Source of the DNA: an uncultured Collinsella sp.
Lineage (GTDB): Bacteria; Actinomycetota; Coriobacteriia; Coriobacteriales; Coriobacteriaceae
Assembly (NCBI GenBank): GCA_934668875.1
Contig: CAKUON010000013.1
Location: forward strand, 1 to 59,899
DNA length: 59,899 nt
Direction of reading: 5' to 3'
The notes under the pieces were generated by a model. That model was not told the DNA's origin. It made no database searches and saw only the letters and a list, made by a program, of their open reading frames with translations. The position numbers and the translations under genes were made by a program. Positions 51,489-59,765 of the stretch are shown here, one piece after another (position 1 is the stretch's first letter; every line of letters starts with the position of its first letter).

Positions 51489-52160
51489 ATGGGTTCCATT
51501 AAAATCGCTCCGTCCGTCCTTTCGGCCGACATGGCCAACCTCAAGGGCGAACTCGACAAAATCGCCGGTGCCGACTACGTGCACTTCGACGTAATGGACG
51601 GCCACTTTACCGGCAACCTCACCTTTGGCGTTGACATCCTCAAGGCCGTCAAGCGCTCCACCAACGTGCCGGTCGACGCGCATCTCATGGTGTCGAACCC
51701 CGACGAAACGGTCGATTGGTACGCCGACGCCGGTGCCGACATGATCACCGTGCACTACGAGGCTTCCACGCACCTGCACCGCACGCTCACGCATCTACAG
51801 CAGCGCGGCGTCAAGGCCGGCGTGGTGCTCAACCCCGCCACACCCGTGTGCGTACTCGAAAGCATCATCGACGTTGTCGACATGGTTCTGCTGATGAGCG
51901 TGAACCCTGGCTTTGGCGGCCAGAGCTTTATCCCGGGCACCATCGCAAAGCTCCACGAGCTCAAGGCTATGTGCGAGCGCCACGGCGTGTCGCCCATGAT
52001 CGAGGTCGACGGCGGCATTTCTTCCAAAAACATTGCCGAGGTCGTAAAGGCCGGTGCCAACGTGCTCGTAGCCGGCTCCGCCGTATTTAAGTCCGAAGAT
52101 CCCGCTGCCGAGGTTGCGCTGCTGCAGAAGCTGGGCAACGAGGCCGCACAGGAGGCATAA
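51489..52160 (+). CDS. rpe: Ribulose-phosphate 3-epimerase
   Basis: A 223-residue TIM-barrel enzyme with APSVLSADMANL, HFDVMDGHFTGNLTFG (metal-binding His and Asp), VNPGFGGQSFIPGT and EVDGGISSKN. It interconverts ribulose 5-phosphate and xylulose 5-phosphate. Length is normal. The desulfurase gene follows 6 bp later. Confidence 0.95.
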   Translation: MGSIKIAPSVLSADMANLKGELDKIAGADYVHFDVMDGHFTGNLTFGVDILKAVKRSTNVPVDAHLMVSNPDETVDWYADAGADMITVHYEASTHLHRTLTHLQQRGVKAGVVLNPATPVCVLESIIDVVDMVLLMSVNPGFGGQSFIPGTIAKLHELKAMCERHGVSPMIEVDGGISSKNIAEVVKAGANVLVAGSAVFKSEDPAAEVALLQKLGNEAAQEA

Positions 52161-52166
52161 ACCCTT

Positions 52167-53345
52167 ATGACCGCAGGTCAAAACCGCATACCCGTGAATC
52201 TTGACTATGCCGCCTCGACGCCTATGCGCGCCGAGGCGCGCCTTGCGCAGCGCGAGTACGACGAAAGTGAGCTTGCCGGCGTCAACCCCAACTCGCTGCA
52301 CTCGCTCGGCCGCAAGGCCGCCGCGCGTCTGGAAGTCGCCCGTCGCGAGATTGCCCGCAGCTTTGGCGCGCGCGTTCGACCGTCCGAGATTGTACTGACC
52401 AACGGCGGCACCGAAGCCAACCAGTTGGCACTGCTCGGTCTTGCCGAGGGCGCTCGCCAGCGTGATCACAAGCGAGACCGCGTGATCGTGTCCGCCATCG
52501 AGCATGATTCGATCCTCGACAACCTACCGCTGCTGCGTGCCGCCGGCTTTACCGTCGACCTGGTGCAGCCCTGCCGTGCGGGCTATATCGAGCCCGCTAT
52601 GCTCACCGAGCTGCTGGGCGACGACATGGCGCTCGTGAGCATTATGGTCGCCAACAACGAGACCGGCGTGGTGCAGCCCATTCGCGAGCTTGCTACCGCC
52701 GCACACGCTGCCGGCGCCCTGTTCCACACCGATGCCATCCAGGGCTACCTGCATATTCCTCTCGATGTCACCGAGCTTGGCGTCGACGCCATGACCGTTG
52801 CCGCGCACAAGATTGGCGGCCCTGTGGCCTCCGGCGCGCTCTACCTTAAGAGCCGCACGCCGCTGCGCCCCCGCATCTTTGGCGGCGGACAGGAGGCCGG
52901 ACGTCGTGCCGGCACGCAGGACCTGCGCACGCAGCTGGCCTTTGCCGCCGCCGCGTCTGCGTTGGCCCCCAACGTGGCCCAGGAGCGCGCGACGCTGCAG
53001 GCCCTGTCCGACAAGCTCTACGCCACGCTCACGGCCCATCCGCGCATTCACGCCACGATGGGCGACTACACGCAGGCCAATCGCCTGCCGGGTATGGTTT
53101 CGATCTACGTCGATGGCATGGACTCAGAAGAGCTCATCATTAAGCTTGATGCCGCCGGCTTTGAGGTTTCGGCCGGCTCGGCTTGCTCGAGCGGCAGTAT
53201 GGACCCGAGCCACGTGCTCAGCGCCATGGGTATTGGCCGCGAGCAGGCATTGGGCGCGTTGCGCATCTCGTTCGATGACCGCGTGAACCCCGCCAATCTG
53301 GACGAGTTTGCCCAGGCGCTGCTCTCGATCGTGGGTGCCGCATGA
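52167..53345 (+). CDS. Cysteine desulfurase (NifS/IscS family)
   Basis: A 392-residue PLP enzyme. The lysine that binds PLP is in VAAHKIGGPVASGALY near residue 214, and the catalytic Cys lies in VSAGSACSSGSMDPSHVL near 338, the extended active-site loop of group I desulfurases (NifS/IscS). NGGTEANQLAL provides the phosphate loop. It would supply sulfur for Fe-S clusters, needed by IspH and the DUF512 protein nearby. The stop overlaps the Nif3 start. Confidence 0.92.
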   Translation: MTAGQNRIPVNLDYAASTPMRAEARLAQREYDESELAGVNPNSLHSLGRKAAARLEVARREIARSFGARVRPSEIVLTNGGTEANQLALLGLAEGARQRDHKRDRVIVSAIEHDSILDNLPLLRAAGFTVDLVQPCRAGYIEPAMLTELLGDDMALVSIMVANNETGVVQPIRELATAAHAAGALFHTDAIQGYLHIPLDVTELGVDAMTVAAHKIGGPVASGALYLKSRTPLRPRIFGGGQEAGRRAGTQDLRTQLAFAAAASALAPNVAQERATLQALSDKLYATLTAHPRIHATMGDYTQANRLPGMVSIYVDGMDSEELIIKLDAAGFEVSAGSACSSGSMDPSHVLSAMGIGREQALGALRISFDDRVNPANLDEFAQALLSIVGAA

Positions 53346-54151
53346 TCGTCGCCGAGCTTGAACGCGCGCTGCTAGCGCGCTATCCCAAGGCGGTTGCCGA
53401 GGGCTGGGATCATGTGGGGCTGTCGGTCGGAGATCCTGCTGCCGAGATCACCGGCGTTGCCTGCGCACTCGATGCGACCGAAGCTAACGTGCACCGCGCT
53501 CTTGAGGCCGGCGCCAATGTGCTGCTGACGCATCATCCCATCTACATCAAGGCTCCCGAGGCCTTTTGCCCGGCAGATGCTACGCGCCCCCAATGCAGCG
53601 CGGCGCTGTACGAGGCAGCCCGTTGCGGCGTGAGCATCATCTCGCTCCACACCAACCTGGACCGCTCGCACGAGGCGCGCGTCTGCCTGAGCGAGCTGCT
53701 GGGCGCCGCGCCCGTAAGCTCGCTGGAGCATGTGGACGACCCCGAGGCCACCGGCTTGGGCGCACTCGCAACCCTCCACGACCCCTGCAGCCTGCGCGAC
53801 CTTGCTGCCCGTGCCGCCACAGCCTTTGGCAGCGACCCGCGCGTGTGGGGCGAAGCCGACCACGCGTGCCGTACCGTCGCAATCCTCGGTGGTTCCTTGG
53901 GCGACTTTGGCGAGCTCGCCATCGTCGCGGGCGCGGACGTTATCGTGACCGGCGAGGCGGGCTACCACGTAGCGCAGGACCTTACCCTGCGTGGGCTGCC
54001 CGTAATCCTGCTCGGCCACGATCGCTCCGAGGAACCGTTCGTGGATATCTTGATGAACTCTGTGAGTGACGCAGGGGTCGACCCCCGTCATACGATTAAA
54101 ATACTGAACCCTTGCCAATGGTGGACTGTGACAAAAGGAGAGAACTTATGA
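53342..54151 (+). CDS. Nif3-like dinuclear metal center protein
   Basis: A 269-residue protein of the Nif3/YqfO (DUF34) family: GWDHVGLSVGDPAAEITGVA, LLTHHPIYIK with the metal-binding His pair, SLHTNLDRS and a C-terminal ADVIVTGEAGYHVAQDL. The family is often linked to GTP cyclohydrolase-like folds; the biochemical role is uncertain. It is the short form without the inserted domain. It overlaps both neighbours by 4 bp. Confidence 0.88.
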   Translation: MIVAELERALLARYPKAVAEGWDHVGLSVGDPAAEITGVACALDATEANVHRALEAGANVLLTHHPIYIKAPEAFCPADATRPQCSAALYEAARCGVSIISLHTNLDRSHEARVCLSELLGAAPVSSLEHVDDPEATGLGALATLHDPCSLRDLAARAATAFGSDPRVWGEADHACRTVAILGGSLGDFGELAIVAGADVIVTGEAGYHVAQDLTLRGLPVILLGHDRSEEPFVDILMNSVSDAGVDPRHTIKILNPCQWWTVTKGENL

Positions 54152-54867
54152 GCGCCGGCGCTACGCTACTCAAGCTGCAACAGATCGATTTGGAGCTCGC
54201 CCGCAACAAGAGCGAACTTGCCAATATGCCGGAGCTCAAGGAGCTCGCTTCCAAGCGCAAGACCTATGTGAAGCTCAAGTCCGAGATGACCAAGCTCTAC
54301 GCCCAGCGCAAGGACCTGGACATTGAACTCGACGACCTCAACACCACCGAGATCCAGACCAACAACGCCATCGAGGCCGCCAAGAAGCGCCACGTCGACG
54401 GCTCCGACTACCGCGAGGTGCAGGACCTGGAGAACGAGCTCGCCACTCTGGCTAAGCGTCTGGACAAGATCGAGCACACCCGCAAGGACGTCGTCGTGGC
54501 CCATAAGGAGGCGCTCGACCGCGAGGCACGTGCGCAGGCCATCATCGCCAAGTTCGAGGAGGGCGTGAAGGCCGACACCAAGGCCGCGCGCGCTAAGGCT
54601 GCCGACTTGCAGGCCCAGATCGATGCCGCGACCAAGGAGCGCACCGCGCTTGCCGCCACGCTGCCGACCGACGTGCTCACCGACTACGAGCGCCTGCTCA
54701 AGCAGTTCCGCGGCCTGGCTGTCGAGACCATCCAGGGCAACATCCCCACGGTCTGCCACACCGCGCTGCAGGCGTCGTCCATGAGCGACCTGAACCACGA
54801 TGGCAGCGAGATTACGCACTGCCCGTACTGCCACCGCCTGCTGGTACTCCCGAGCAAGGAAGCTTAA
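54148..54867 (+). CDS. Coiled-coil zinc-ribbon protein (CT398-like)
   Basis: A 239-residue protein, coiled coil over residues about 5-180, then THCPYCHRLLVLPSKE at the C-terminus, which with an upstream Cys (PTVCHTAL) gives a zinc-ribbon-like site. This layout is that of the CT398/C4-type zinc-ribbon family, usually next to Nif3 genes, function unknown. The ATG at 54,148 overlaps the Nif3 stop, with AGGAGAG upstream. Confidence 0.85.
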   Translation: MSAGATLLKLQQIDLELARNKSELANMPELKELASKRKTYVKLKSEMTKLYAQRKDLDIELDDLNTTEIQTNNAIEAAKKRHVDGSDYREVQDLENELATLAKRLDKIEHTRKDVVVAHKEALDREARAQAIIAKFEEGVKADTKAARAKAADLQAQIDAATKERTALAATLPTDVLTDYERLLKQFRGLAVETIQGNIPTVCHTALQASSMSDLNHDGSEITHCPYCHRLLVLPSKEA

Positions 54868-54870
54868 ACG

Positions 54871-56082
54871 ATGGCGGCCCCCAACAATTCAATGCAACTT
54901 GAGGGAAAAACGATCCTGCTGGGCATTACCGGCGGGATCGCCGCCTATAAGTCATGCAATATCGTGCGCCTACTGCAAAAGCGCGGCGCACGCGTAAAGG
55001 TCGTCATAAGCGAGCATGCCACGGAGTTCGTGGGGCCGCTCACCTTCCGCGCGCTCACCAACGAGCCGGTCGCCGTGGGTCTGTTCGACGATCCCTCCGA
55101 CCCCATCCACCACATTTCGCTCGCACAGGAGCCCGACCTGTTGGTCGTGGCGCCCGCAACGGCCAACATCATCGCCAAGATGGCCAACGGCATCGCCGAC
55201 GACCTCATTTCCACCACGCTGCTCGCCACGCCGCGACCCATTGTGATTGCGCCGGCCATGAACAACGGCATGTGGAAGGCGGCAGCGACGCAGGCCAATA
55301 TGGCAACACTGCGCGACCGCGGCGTGCACGTGGTGGGTCCTGGCAGCGGCTACCTAGCCTGCGGTGACGTGGACACAGGGCGCATGAGCGAGCCCGAGGA
55401 CATTGTCGAGGCCATCTGCGAGGTGCTTAATCCCGCCCCGCAGGAACTGGCGGGCAAGCGCATCGTTATCACGGCCGGCCCTACGCACGAACCAATCGAT
55501 CCGGTGCGCTTTATCGGCAATCGTTCGTCAGGCAAGATGGGCATCGCCTTGGCAGGGGAGGCCGCACGCCGCGGCGCTGCCGTCACGCTTGTACTGGGTC
55601 CGACATCGCTCGACGTTCCCCGCGACGTTGAGTGCGTGCGCGTGCAGACCGCCGCAGAGATGCTCCAGGCCGCGCTCAGCGCCTTCCAGACGGCTGACGC
55701 GGCAATTTGTGCCGCAGCCGTCGCTGACTACACGCCCGCAGCCCCTGCGGACCACAAACTCAAAAAGGCCAACGAGCGCCTCGACCGCATCGAGCTTGTC
55801 GAGACCGTCGACATTCTGGCCGAGCTCTCGCGCCAGAAGGGCGAGCGCCGCGTGATCGGATTTGCAGCCGAGACCGATAACGTCGTGGAGTACGCCGAGC
55901 GCAAATTGGCCCGGAAGGGTTGTGACGCGATTATCGCCAACGACGTATCGCGCGCGGATTCGGGCTTTGGAACCGACACCAACAAGGCTTGGATTGTGAG
56001 CACAACTGGCACGCAAGAACTTCCTGTGCTAACAAAACCCCAGCTTGCAGATACAATTTTGGACTTGCTTCAAAATTTGTAA
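54871..56082 (+). CDS. coaBC: Bifunctional phosphopantothenoylcysteine decarboxylase/synthetase
   Basis: A 403-residue fusion enzyme of coenzyme A synthesis. The CoaC half has GITGGIAAYKSCNIVRLL, HHISLAQEPDLLVVAPATAN and APAMNNGMW. The CoaB half starts RIVITAGPTHEPIDPVRFIG with NRSSGKMG and later IANDVSRADSGFG. It makes 4'-phosphopantetheine from phosphopantothenate and Cys. Last gene of the housekeeping run; a tRNA-Pro follows. Confidence 0.95.
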   Translation: MAAPNNSMQLEGKTILLGITGGIAAYKSCNIVRLLQKRGARVKVVISEHATEFVGPLTFRALTNEPVAVGLFDDPSDPIHHISLAQEPDLLVVAPATANIIAKMANGIADDLISTTLLATPRPIVIAPAMNNGMWKAAATQANMATLRDRGVHVVGPGSGYLACGDVDTGRMSEPEDIVEAICEVLNPAPQELAGKRIVITAGPTHEPIDPVRFIGNRSSGKMGIALAGEAARRGAAVTLVLGPTSLDVPRDVECVRVQTAAEMLQAALSAFQTADAAICAAAVADYTPAAPADHKLKKANERLDRIELVETVDILAELSRQKGERRVIGFAAETDNVVEYAERKLARKGCDAIIANDVSRADSGFGTDTNKAWIVSTTGTQELPVLTKPQLADTILDLLQNL

Positions 56083-56090
56083 AAAAGTTC

Positions 56091-56120
56091 TTGCACAAGG
56101 CTAAAGTTTCGGGTTAATAT
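56091..56120 (+). promoter_or_regulatory. Promoter of tRNA-Pro
   Basis: TTGCAC (56,091-56,096), 18 bp, TAATAT (56,115-56,120). Confidence 0.75.
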
Positions 56121-56162
56121 ACTCCCTGTTGCGAGCGAGAGCAGAGCAACAAACAAAAGCTT

Positions 56163-56239
<77 letters not shown>

Positions 56240-56248
56240 GAAGTTTGC

Positions 56249-56279
56249 AGGTCAGGCACCTAGTGCCTGACCTTTTTTG
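56249..56279 (+). terminator. Terminator after tRNA-Pro
   Basis: AGGTCAGGCA (56,249-56,258) pairs with TGCCTGACCT (56,264-56,273), then TTTTT. Confidence 0.9.
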
Positions 56280-56705
56280 TTTTGAGCAATTGCTTAATTT
56301 TCAGTAAGCAACAGGGTGCCAAAAATCTACCTACGCGATAACCGCCTATTGCGGCTACTTGCGCGTTTTGCACACGCTTGAGCCGATTTATTAACGCGAT
56401 ATGAATCTACATACGCGTAGCTGGTATACAGTCGAGTACAGGCTGTATTTATCGCGGCGATTTACACAGATATAGCGACTGTAACGGACAAGCGTGTCGC
56501 TGTATTTATTCCAGTAGTTCACTTGACCGGTGGACAAGTGGGCGATTGCAACGATATGCCAAACGGGATGGGCTCTATTCGGGGACGCCGCAGAGATAAT
56601 GGCGGGGGAGTGCGGCAGGCGCCCTGAGAGCCGCTGTATGACCCCATTTCTCCTCAAACCGATAACCTATGCCACAAACATCAAACCGTTCGAGTAACCG
56701 CCAAA
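56280..56705. other. Intergenic region without a supported gene
   Basis: About 425 bp. It contains AATCTACCTACGCG and AATCTACATACGCG (near 56,325 and 56,404) and two ATAAATACAGC/GCTGTATTTAT copies near 56,445 and 56,490. An 88-codon minus frame (56,391-56,657) has Arg/Tyr-rich content and no ribosome-binding site; I do not call it a gene. Confidence 0.4.
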
Positions 56706-56709
56706 AGAA

Positions 56710-56734
56710 AAGCCCGCACAGGCCGTGCGGGCTT
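56710..56734 (-). terminator. Terminator of the pilin-fusion gene
   Basis: AAGCCCGCAC and GTGCGGGCTT form the stem; on the minus strand TTTCTTTT follows. Confidence 0.88.
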
Positions 56735-56745
56735 AACAGATGAAT

Positions 56746-57732
56746 CTAGAAGCACCAAGCTGGGCAGACGCGATTCGAGTTCGTCGCGCCGTAGTTGTAC
56801 GACGGATCGCCGTTGCTGTTGACATAGAGGAAGAGCGCAGAGGCGCTCGGATTCAAGGAACGCTCCCACCAAGCGACGCCAACACTCAGGCAATCGTTAC
56901 CCGAATAATTGTTCGTCACCTTACCCTTGAAGGCCTCGTACTGGGTTCCTTCGTTTCCGATCCAAGAATAACCAGACCAGCCGCTATAAGGGGTCTCGAC
57001 GATTTCGGAATAACTGAGCATGAACAGCTTGTCCGAGGTCGCCGTCACGGCGGCATTCTTGTCGGTTCCATCAACGTTGTTCGTCAGCTTCCTGACCGGC
57101 TTCACCTTGGATTGGAAATCGGAGGGCATCAGGTTCCAGATCTCGCCGGAGTTCATCTTCGCGCGGAGTTCCGACTTCTCCCAGCCACCGGCATTGGTGT
57201 TGGTGGCGTTCACGCGAGATTTGATACCCGTCGAGGTGGCGAGGAACGTCAGGCCCGCCTTGCCGCTACCATCGGCCAAGTCATCGTGGTTGATGCCGAT
57301 AATCTTGTACTCGAGCGTCTGACCATCGGTGAGCTTCATCGAGAACTTCGTCCCTGCATTCATCGCGGCCTCCGCCTTGGCGAAGGCGGACGATGCCTCG
57401 CCCTTCGCGGCGATGTCCTCGGCCACGGCCTTCTGCTCTTCGAGGGTCCAGTCCTTCGCGTCCTTGGCGATAGCCGCCTGGACGGTCGCGGAATCGGTAC
57501 CTGCAGACCCTCCGCCGGATGCGCCTCCCTCGACGCCGCCAACCGTCCCATTGTTCACCGTGTTGCCGACCAGGTTGAACTGGTTGCGGATGGCTCCGGC
57601 CACGCCGGGTCCCGCGAACACGATCACCAGGCCGATGACCGCGATGATCAGGACGTACTCGATAATTCCTTGGCCTCCGGAGGCGGATACCTCTAGGAGA
57701 TACCCCCCCCCGGAGGTTCTGCGCCGCTGCAT
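56746..57732 (-). CDS. Flp-type pilin fused to a DUF6273-like surface domain
   Basis: A 328-residue protein. A leader ends SASGG, and the mature part begins QGIIEYVLIIAVIGLVIVFA: Glu at position 5 and Tyr at 6 are the hallmark of Flp pilins cleaved by TadV-type peptidases. A Gly/Ser/Val linker follows, then about 200 residues of DUF6273 type (GGWEKSELRAKMNSGEIWNL, KLFMLSYSEI, WWERSLNPSASALFLYVNSN, ending RVCPAWCF). That C-terminal pattern is known from surface proteins whose end varies strongly between strains. It would make a pilus subunit or tip bearing a binding domain. A run of nine G lies eight codons after the ATG; an ATG four bases upstream in another frame has the better ribosome-binding-site spacing. 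The nearest tad genes are about 48 kb away at 1.7-8.3 kb in this window. Confidence 0.8.
   Translation of the reverse strand: MQRRRTSGGGYLLEVSASGGQGIIEYVLIIAVIGLVIVFAGPGVAGAIRNQFNLVGNTVNNGTVGGVEGGASGGGSAGTDSATVQAAIAKDAKDWTLEEQKAVAEDIAAKGEASSAFAKAEAAMNAGTKFSMKLTDGQTLEYKIIGINHDDLADGSGKAGLTFLATSTGIKSRVNATNTNAGGWEKSELRAKMNSGEIWNLMPSDFQSKVKPVRKLTNNVDGTDKNAAVTATSDKLFMLSYSEIVETPYSGWSGYSWIGNEGTQYEAFKGKVTNNYSGNDCLSVGVAWWERSLNPSASALFLYVNSNGDPSYNYGATNSNRVCPAWCF
57702..57712 (-). repeat. Nine-base G tract inside the start of the pilin-fusion gene
   Basis: The + strand has C9 ending at 57,711; on the coding strand this is GGG GGG GGG, codons 8-10. Loss or gain of one base shifts the frame after the first residues. 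Confidence 0.85.
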
Positions 57733-58088
57733 GCATATGCGACACTCCCTTCGCTCAGGGTGAATAGAAACGAGCTGAGCGTAGGGTTATCGCGGGAATC
57801 TGTCTTTGTCTTGCCGCTGCGGCATCTTGACTATTGCCATGCCTTGGGAAGGATTACGCCGGGGACTTTCTTGTCGGAGTCGCTATGCAGTGTATTCGGG
57901 CTGATGTTCCAGTCGGAACAATCCAGATGGAGACTCCGGCACTGCTCGGACATTCCCGTTAAGTCATATACAGCACTGAAATCGCACTTGGCACCGAGAC
58001 CAGTTACGTCCACATCCGCGTCCGGAACGAATCGAAGCGGTATCCCGTTTCAAAACGTATGCGTTTCACCATGAGAGAGGAATCTGTT
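57733..58088. other. Spacer between the pilin-fusion and thioredoxin-like genes
   Basis: A 356-bp divergent region. It holds the ribosome-binding site AAGGGAG of the pilin gene (about 57,745-57,751) and the gene remnant at 57,831-58,046. No copy of the 20-bp motif and no LexA box were seen. Confidence 0.5.
57831..58046 (-). pseudogene. C-terminal remnant of a surface-type protein
   Basis: An open minus frame of about 71 codons without a start codon, ending KVPGVILPKAWQ. It contains TGLGAKCDFSAVYDLTGMSE, CRSLHLDCSDWNIS, which resembles the end of BspA/DUF285-type repeat proteins (pattern L-DLS-W-x-S). Upstream the frame is closed by TGA. Probably a truncated gene; family call is tentative. 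Confidence 0.35.
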
Positions 58089-58601
58089 ATGAGCTGGAAA
58101 CCGAGAAAATGCGTTATCGCCTTACTGACTTTGGCGGCTCTGGTGTGTTTCGCCGTCTTAATCGCCGCCAATATCAAACCGCAACACGATGCTTATCCCT
58201 CATCTTTGTCCATTAAAAAGGGTCAAGATTTCAGCCTCGGCCGAAACGTCAATTATTTTGACAAGCTAAAACCTAATGAGGAAAACATCTTGATGTTCTG
58301 GGCATCGTGGTGTCAGCACTGCGAATCTCTCATAGAAGATATGCAACAACTTGATAATTTCGCAGCCTTAAGGAAGAACCTTTTCACTGTTTCCGAGGAC
58401 AGCACAATTGAAGAAGCCTCGGTCCATGAAGGAGACTTTCCCATATACATAGATTAAGATAAGACCGTGTATGACCAATATGAACTTGAGCATATTCCGT
58501 CCGTATTCATACTGGATGATCAAGGAAACATCATCGGCTTATCCGAAGGAGAGGAAGAACCCCTTGCCTTATTAAAGAAATACGCCGAATACAACGGATA
58601 G
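58089..58601 (+). pseudogene. Thioredoxin-like (TlpA/ResA type) gene broken by a stop codon
   Basis: The ATG at 58,089 follows GAGAGGA. The product starts with one membrane helix (CVIALLTLAALVCFAVLIAA), then a thioredoxin-fold domain with the active site FWASWCQHCESLIEDM (CQHC). TAA at 58,455-58,457 ends it after FPIYID. The same frame continues at once with DKTVYDQYELEHIPSVFILD, the cis-Pro part of the fold, and GNIIGLSEGEEEPLALLKKY, ending at TAG 58,599-58,601. So a full-length gene of 170 codons has one in-frame stop, removing the last 48 residues. GC content is low compared with the chromosomal block. It would have reduced disulfides outside the membrane. Confidence 0.75.
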
Positions 58602-58657
58602 AAAGCGGAAGGAGGCGACATCGAGTAACTATCAAAGGCCAGATTAAGGAGCCCGCC

Positions 58658-58955
58658 ATGAAGAAATGCCTGCCCTCCATCGTCTCAGCAGCTCTTTGCC
58701 TCTCCCTTGTCATGACACCATTTGTGCCCGTTGCGGCAGCCCATGCCGACGAGGGGTCTCCCGCCGAGAGCAGCGATATCTACGTCGGAGTCAATTACGA
58801 CGAAAATTACGATATATCCCTTTTTTGAGCGCGGGCGCTGCACGGATTCATATTCCAAGGCGTGGTGCGATTCTCACGGATCTGCAAATAACCGCCCCGT
58901 CCCTCACAAGGTCAAGCTGAACGCGAAGGAGGAGGCTTGCCTGCGCGATCTCTAG
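58658..58955 (+). pseudogene. Secreted small protein gene with a frameshift at a T6 tract
   Basis: The ATG at 58,658 has AAGGAG upstream. The product begins MKKCLPSIVSAALCLSLVMT and continues to a signal-peptidase site near AHA/DEG. Translation stops at TGA 58,826-58,828 after 56 residues, exactly after TTTTTT (58,821-58,826). With one T fewer the frame would run on as FERGRCTDSYSKAWCDSHGS to a TAG at 58,953-58,955, giving a secreted protein of about 98 residues with three cysteines in its second half. Either a decayed gene or one switched by slippage. Function unknown. Confidence 0.55.
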
Positions 58956-59075
58956 CTTGTTGGCACCGCTGAAGTTATCGCCGGTCTCGTGACAACCGGT
59001 CCTAGCGGCGGCTTTTTTGCAACCGCAATGACATCGTACCGACTTTTCACTTGCATGTTCTGAAAGGCAGTTGCC

Positions 59076-59315
59076 ATGCAGTCGCAAAATCAATCGAGAT
59101 ACTTGACCACAATCGGCTTTGCCCTGCTTGCATTACTCTTTGCTAGCGACCTTTTGCTGAAACCGCCCAAGGAACTCGTTTCGCTTGCCATAGCCTGCAT
59201 TTCCGCCCTTTACTTTACGGCAACCCTATTCGTCGGACTAAAGGAGAGGAAAAAAGGCGCAGTCGTTGCATCTGCCGTAGGCGTGATCATAGCCATTGCC
59301 TCATTCTTTATCTGA
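59076..59315 (+). CDS. Small membrane protein
   Basis: A 79-residue protein with three short hydrophobic segments (TIGFALLALLFASDLLL, LVSLAIACISALYFTATLFV, GAVVASAVGVIIAIASFFI). GAAAGGCAG precedes the ATG. Function unknown; it shares the low-GC character of its neighbours. Confidence 0.55.
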   Translation: MQSQNQSRYLTTIGFALLALLFASDLLLKPPKELVSLAIACISALYFTATLFVGLKERKKGAVVASAVGVIIAIASFFI

Positions 59316-59327
59316 CACATTGGTGAT

Positions 59328-59624
59328 CTAGGGGCGATATCGTAGGAATACGACCGGGAGAGCCGGGACCAGATTGCCCGGGTTGCCCGGTCGGCTCGCG
59401 CGACGGCGCGGCGGTTCCACAGAAAGCTCTCCGGACTTCACGCCGTTTCTGATCGCATTGTAGACAGCCATCTCGTCTTCGCAGTCGGCGAGCACGCGGT
59501 GTGCGTTGTCGTTTTGGATGTCCAGTAAATCTCGAAGGTCCTCCATGAACCAGCGTCCGAGATTTGGCCATGCGCGTTGCGCGAGCTGATAAGTGCCGAT
59601 TGCGATGTTGTAGTTAAAGTCCAA
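59328..59624 (-). pseudogene. C-terminal fragment of a DEDDh exonuclease
   Basis: A 98-codon minus frame. It carries DFNYNIAIGTYQLAQR, then RWFMEDLRDLLDIQ and AHRVLADCEDEMAVYNAIRN, which matches the last part of DnaQ-like exonucleases (Exo III His and Asp). The Exo I and Exo II motifs are absent, and stop codons close the frame upstream; the listed start would be a TTG without a site. It is a remnant. The last 30 codons are Arg/Pro-rich. Confidence 0.5.
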
Positions 59625-59686
59625 GCCAAAGCCGTCCCAGGCAGAACGGCTTTGTTTCCTTGATTATCAACTTCATCCGGACACTT

Positions 59687-59760
59687 CCCGCATTCATCCG
59701 TGTGTGTACGGATAAATGCGGGGTTCAATACCCCGGCGGCCTGATCGGCAGACCGCCGGG
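59687..59760. other. Two adjacent hairpins
   Basis: CCCGCATTCATCCGT with ACGGATAAATGCGGG (about 59,687-59,722), one mismatch, loop GTGTGT; and CCCGGCGG with CCGCCGGG (about 59,731-59,760). They lie after the end of the partial gene at 59,766 and may terminate it; no T-run is seen. Confidence 0.5.
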
Positions 59761-59765
59761 AACTC

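Noticed and set aside
56391..56657. 88-codon minus-strand ORF between tRNA-Pro and the pilin gene
   Set aside because: No ribosome-binding site, unusual composition rich in Arg, Tyr and Ser, no recognisable fold.
56746..56900. Variable region of a diversity-generating retroelement
   Set aside because: The DUF6273-like end suggests it, but I found neither a reverse transcriptase nor a template repeat in the window, so I do not claim it.
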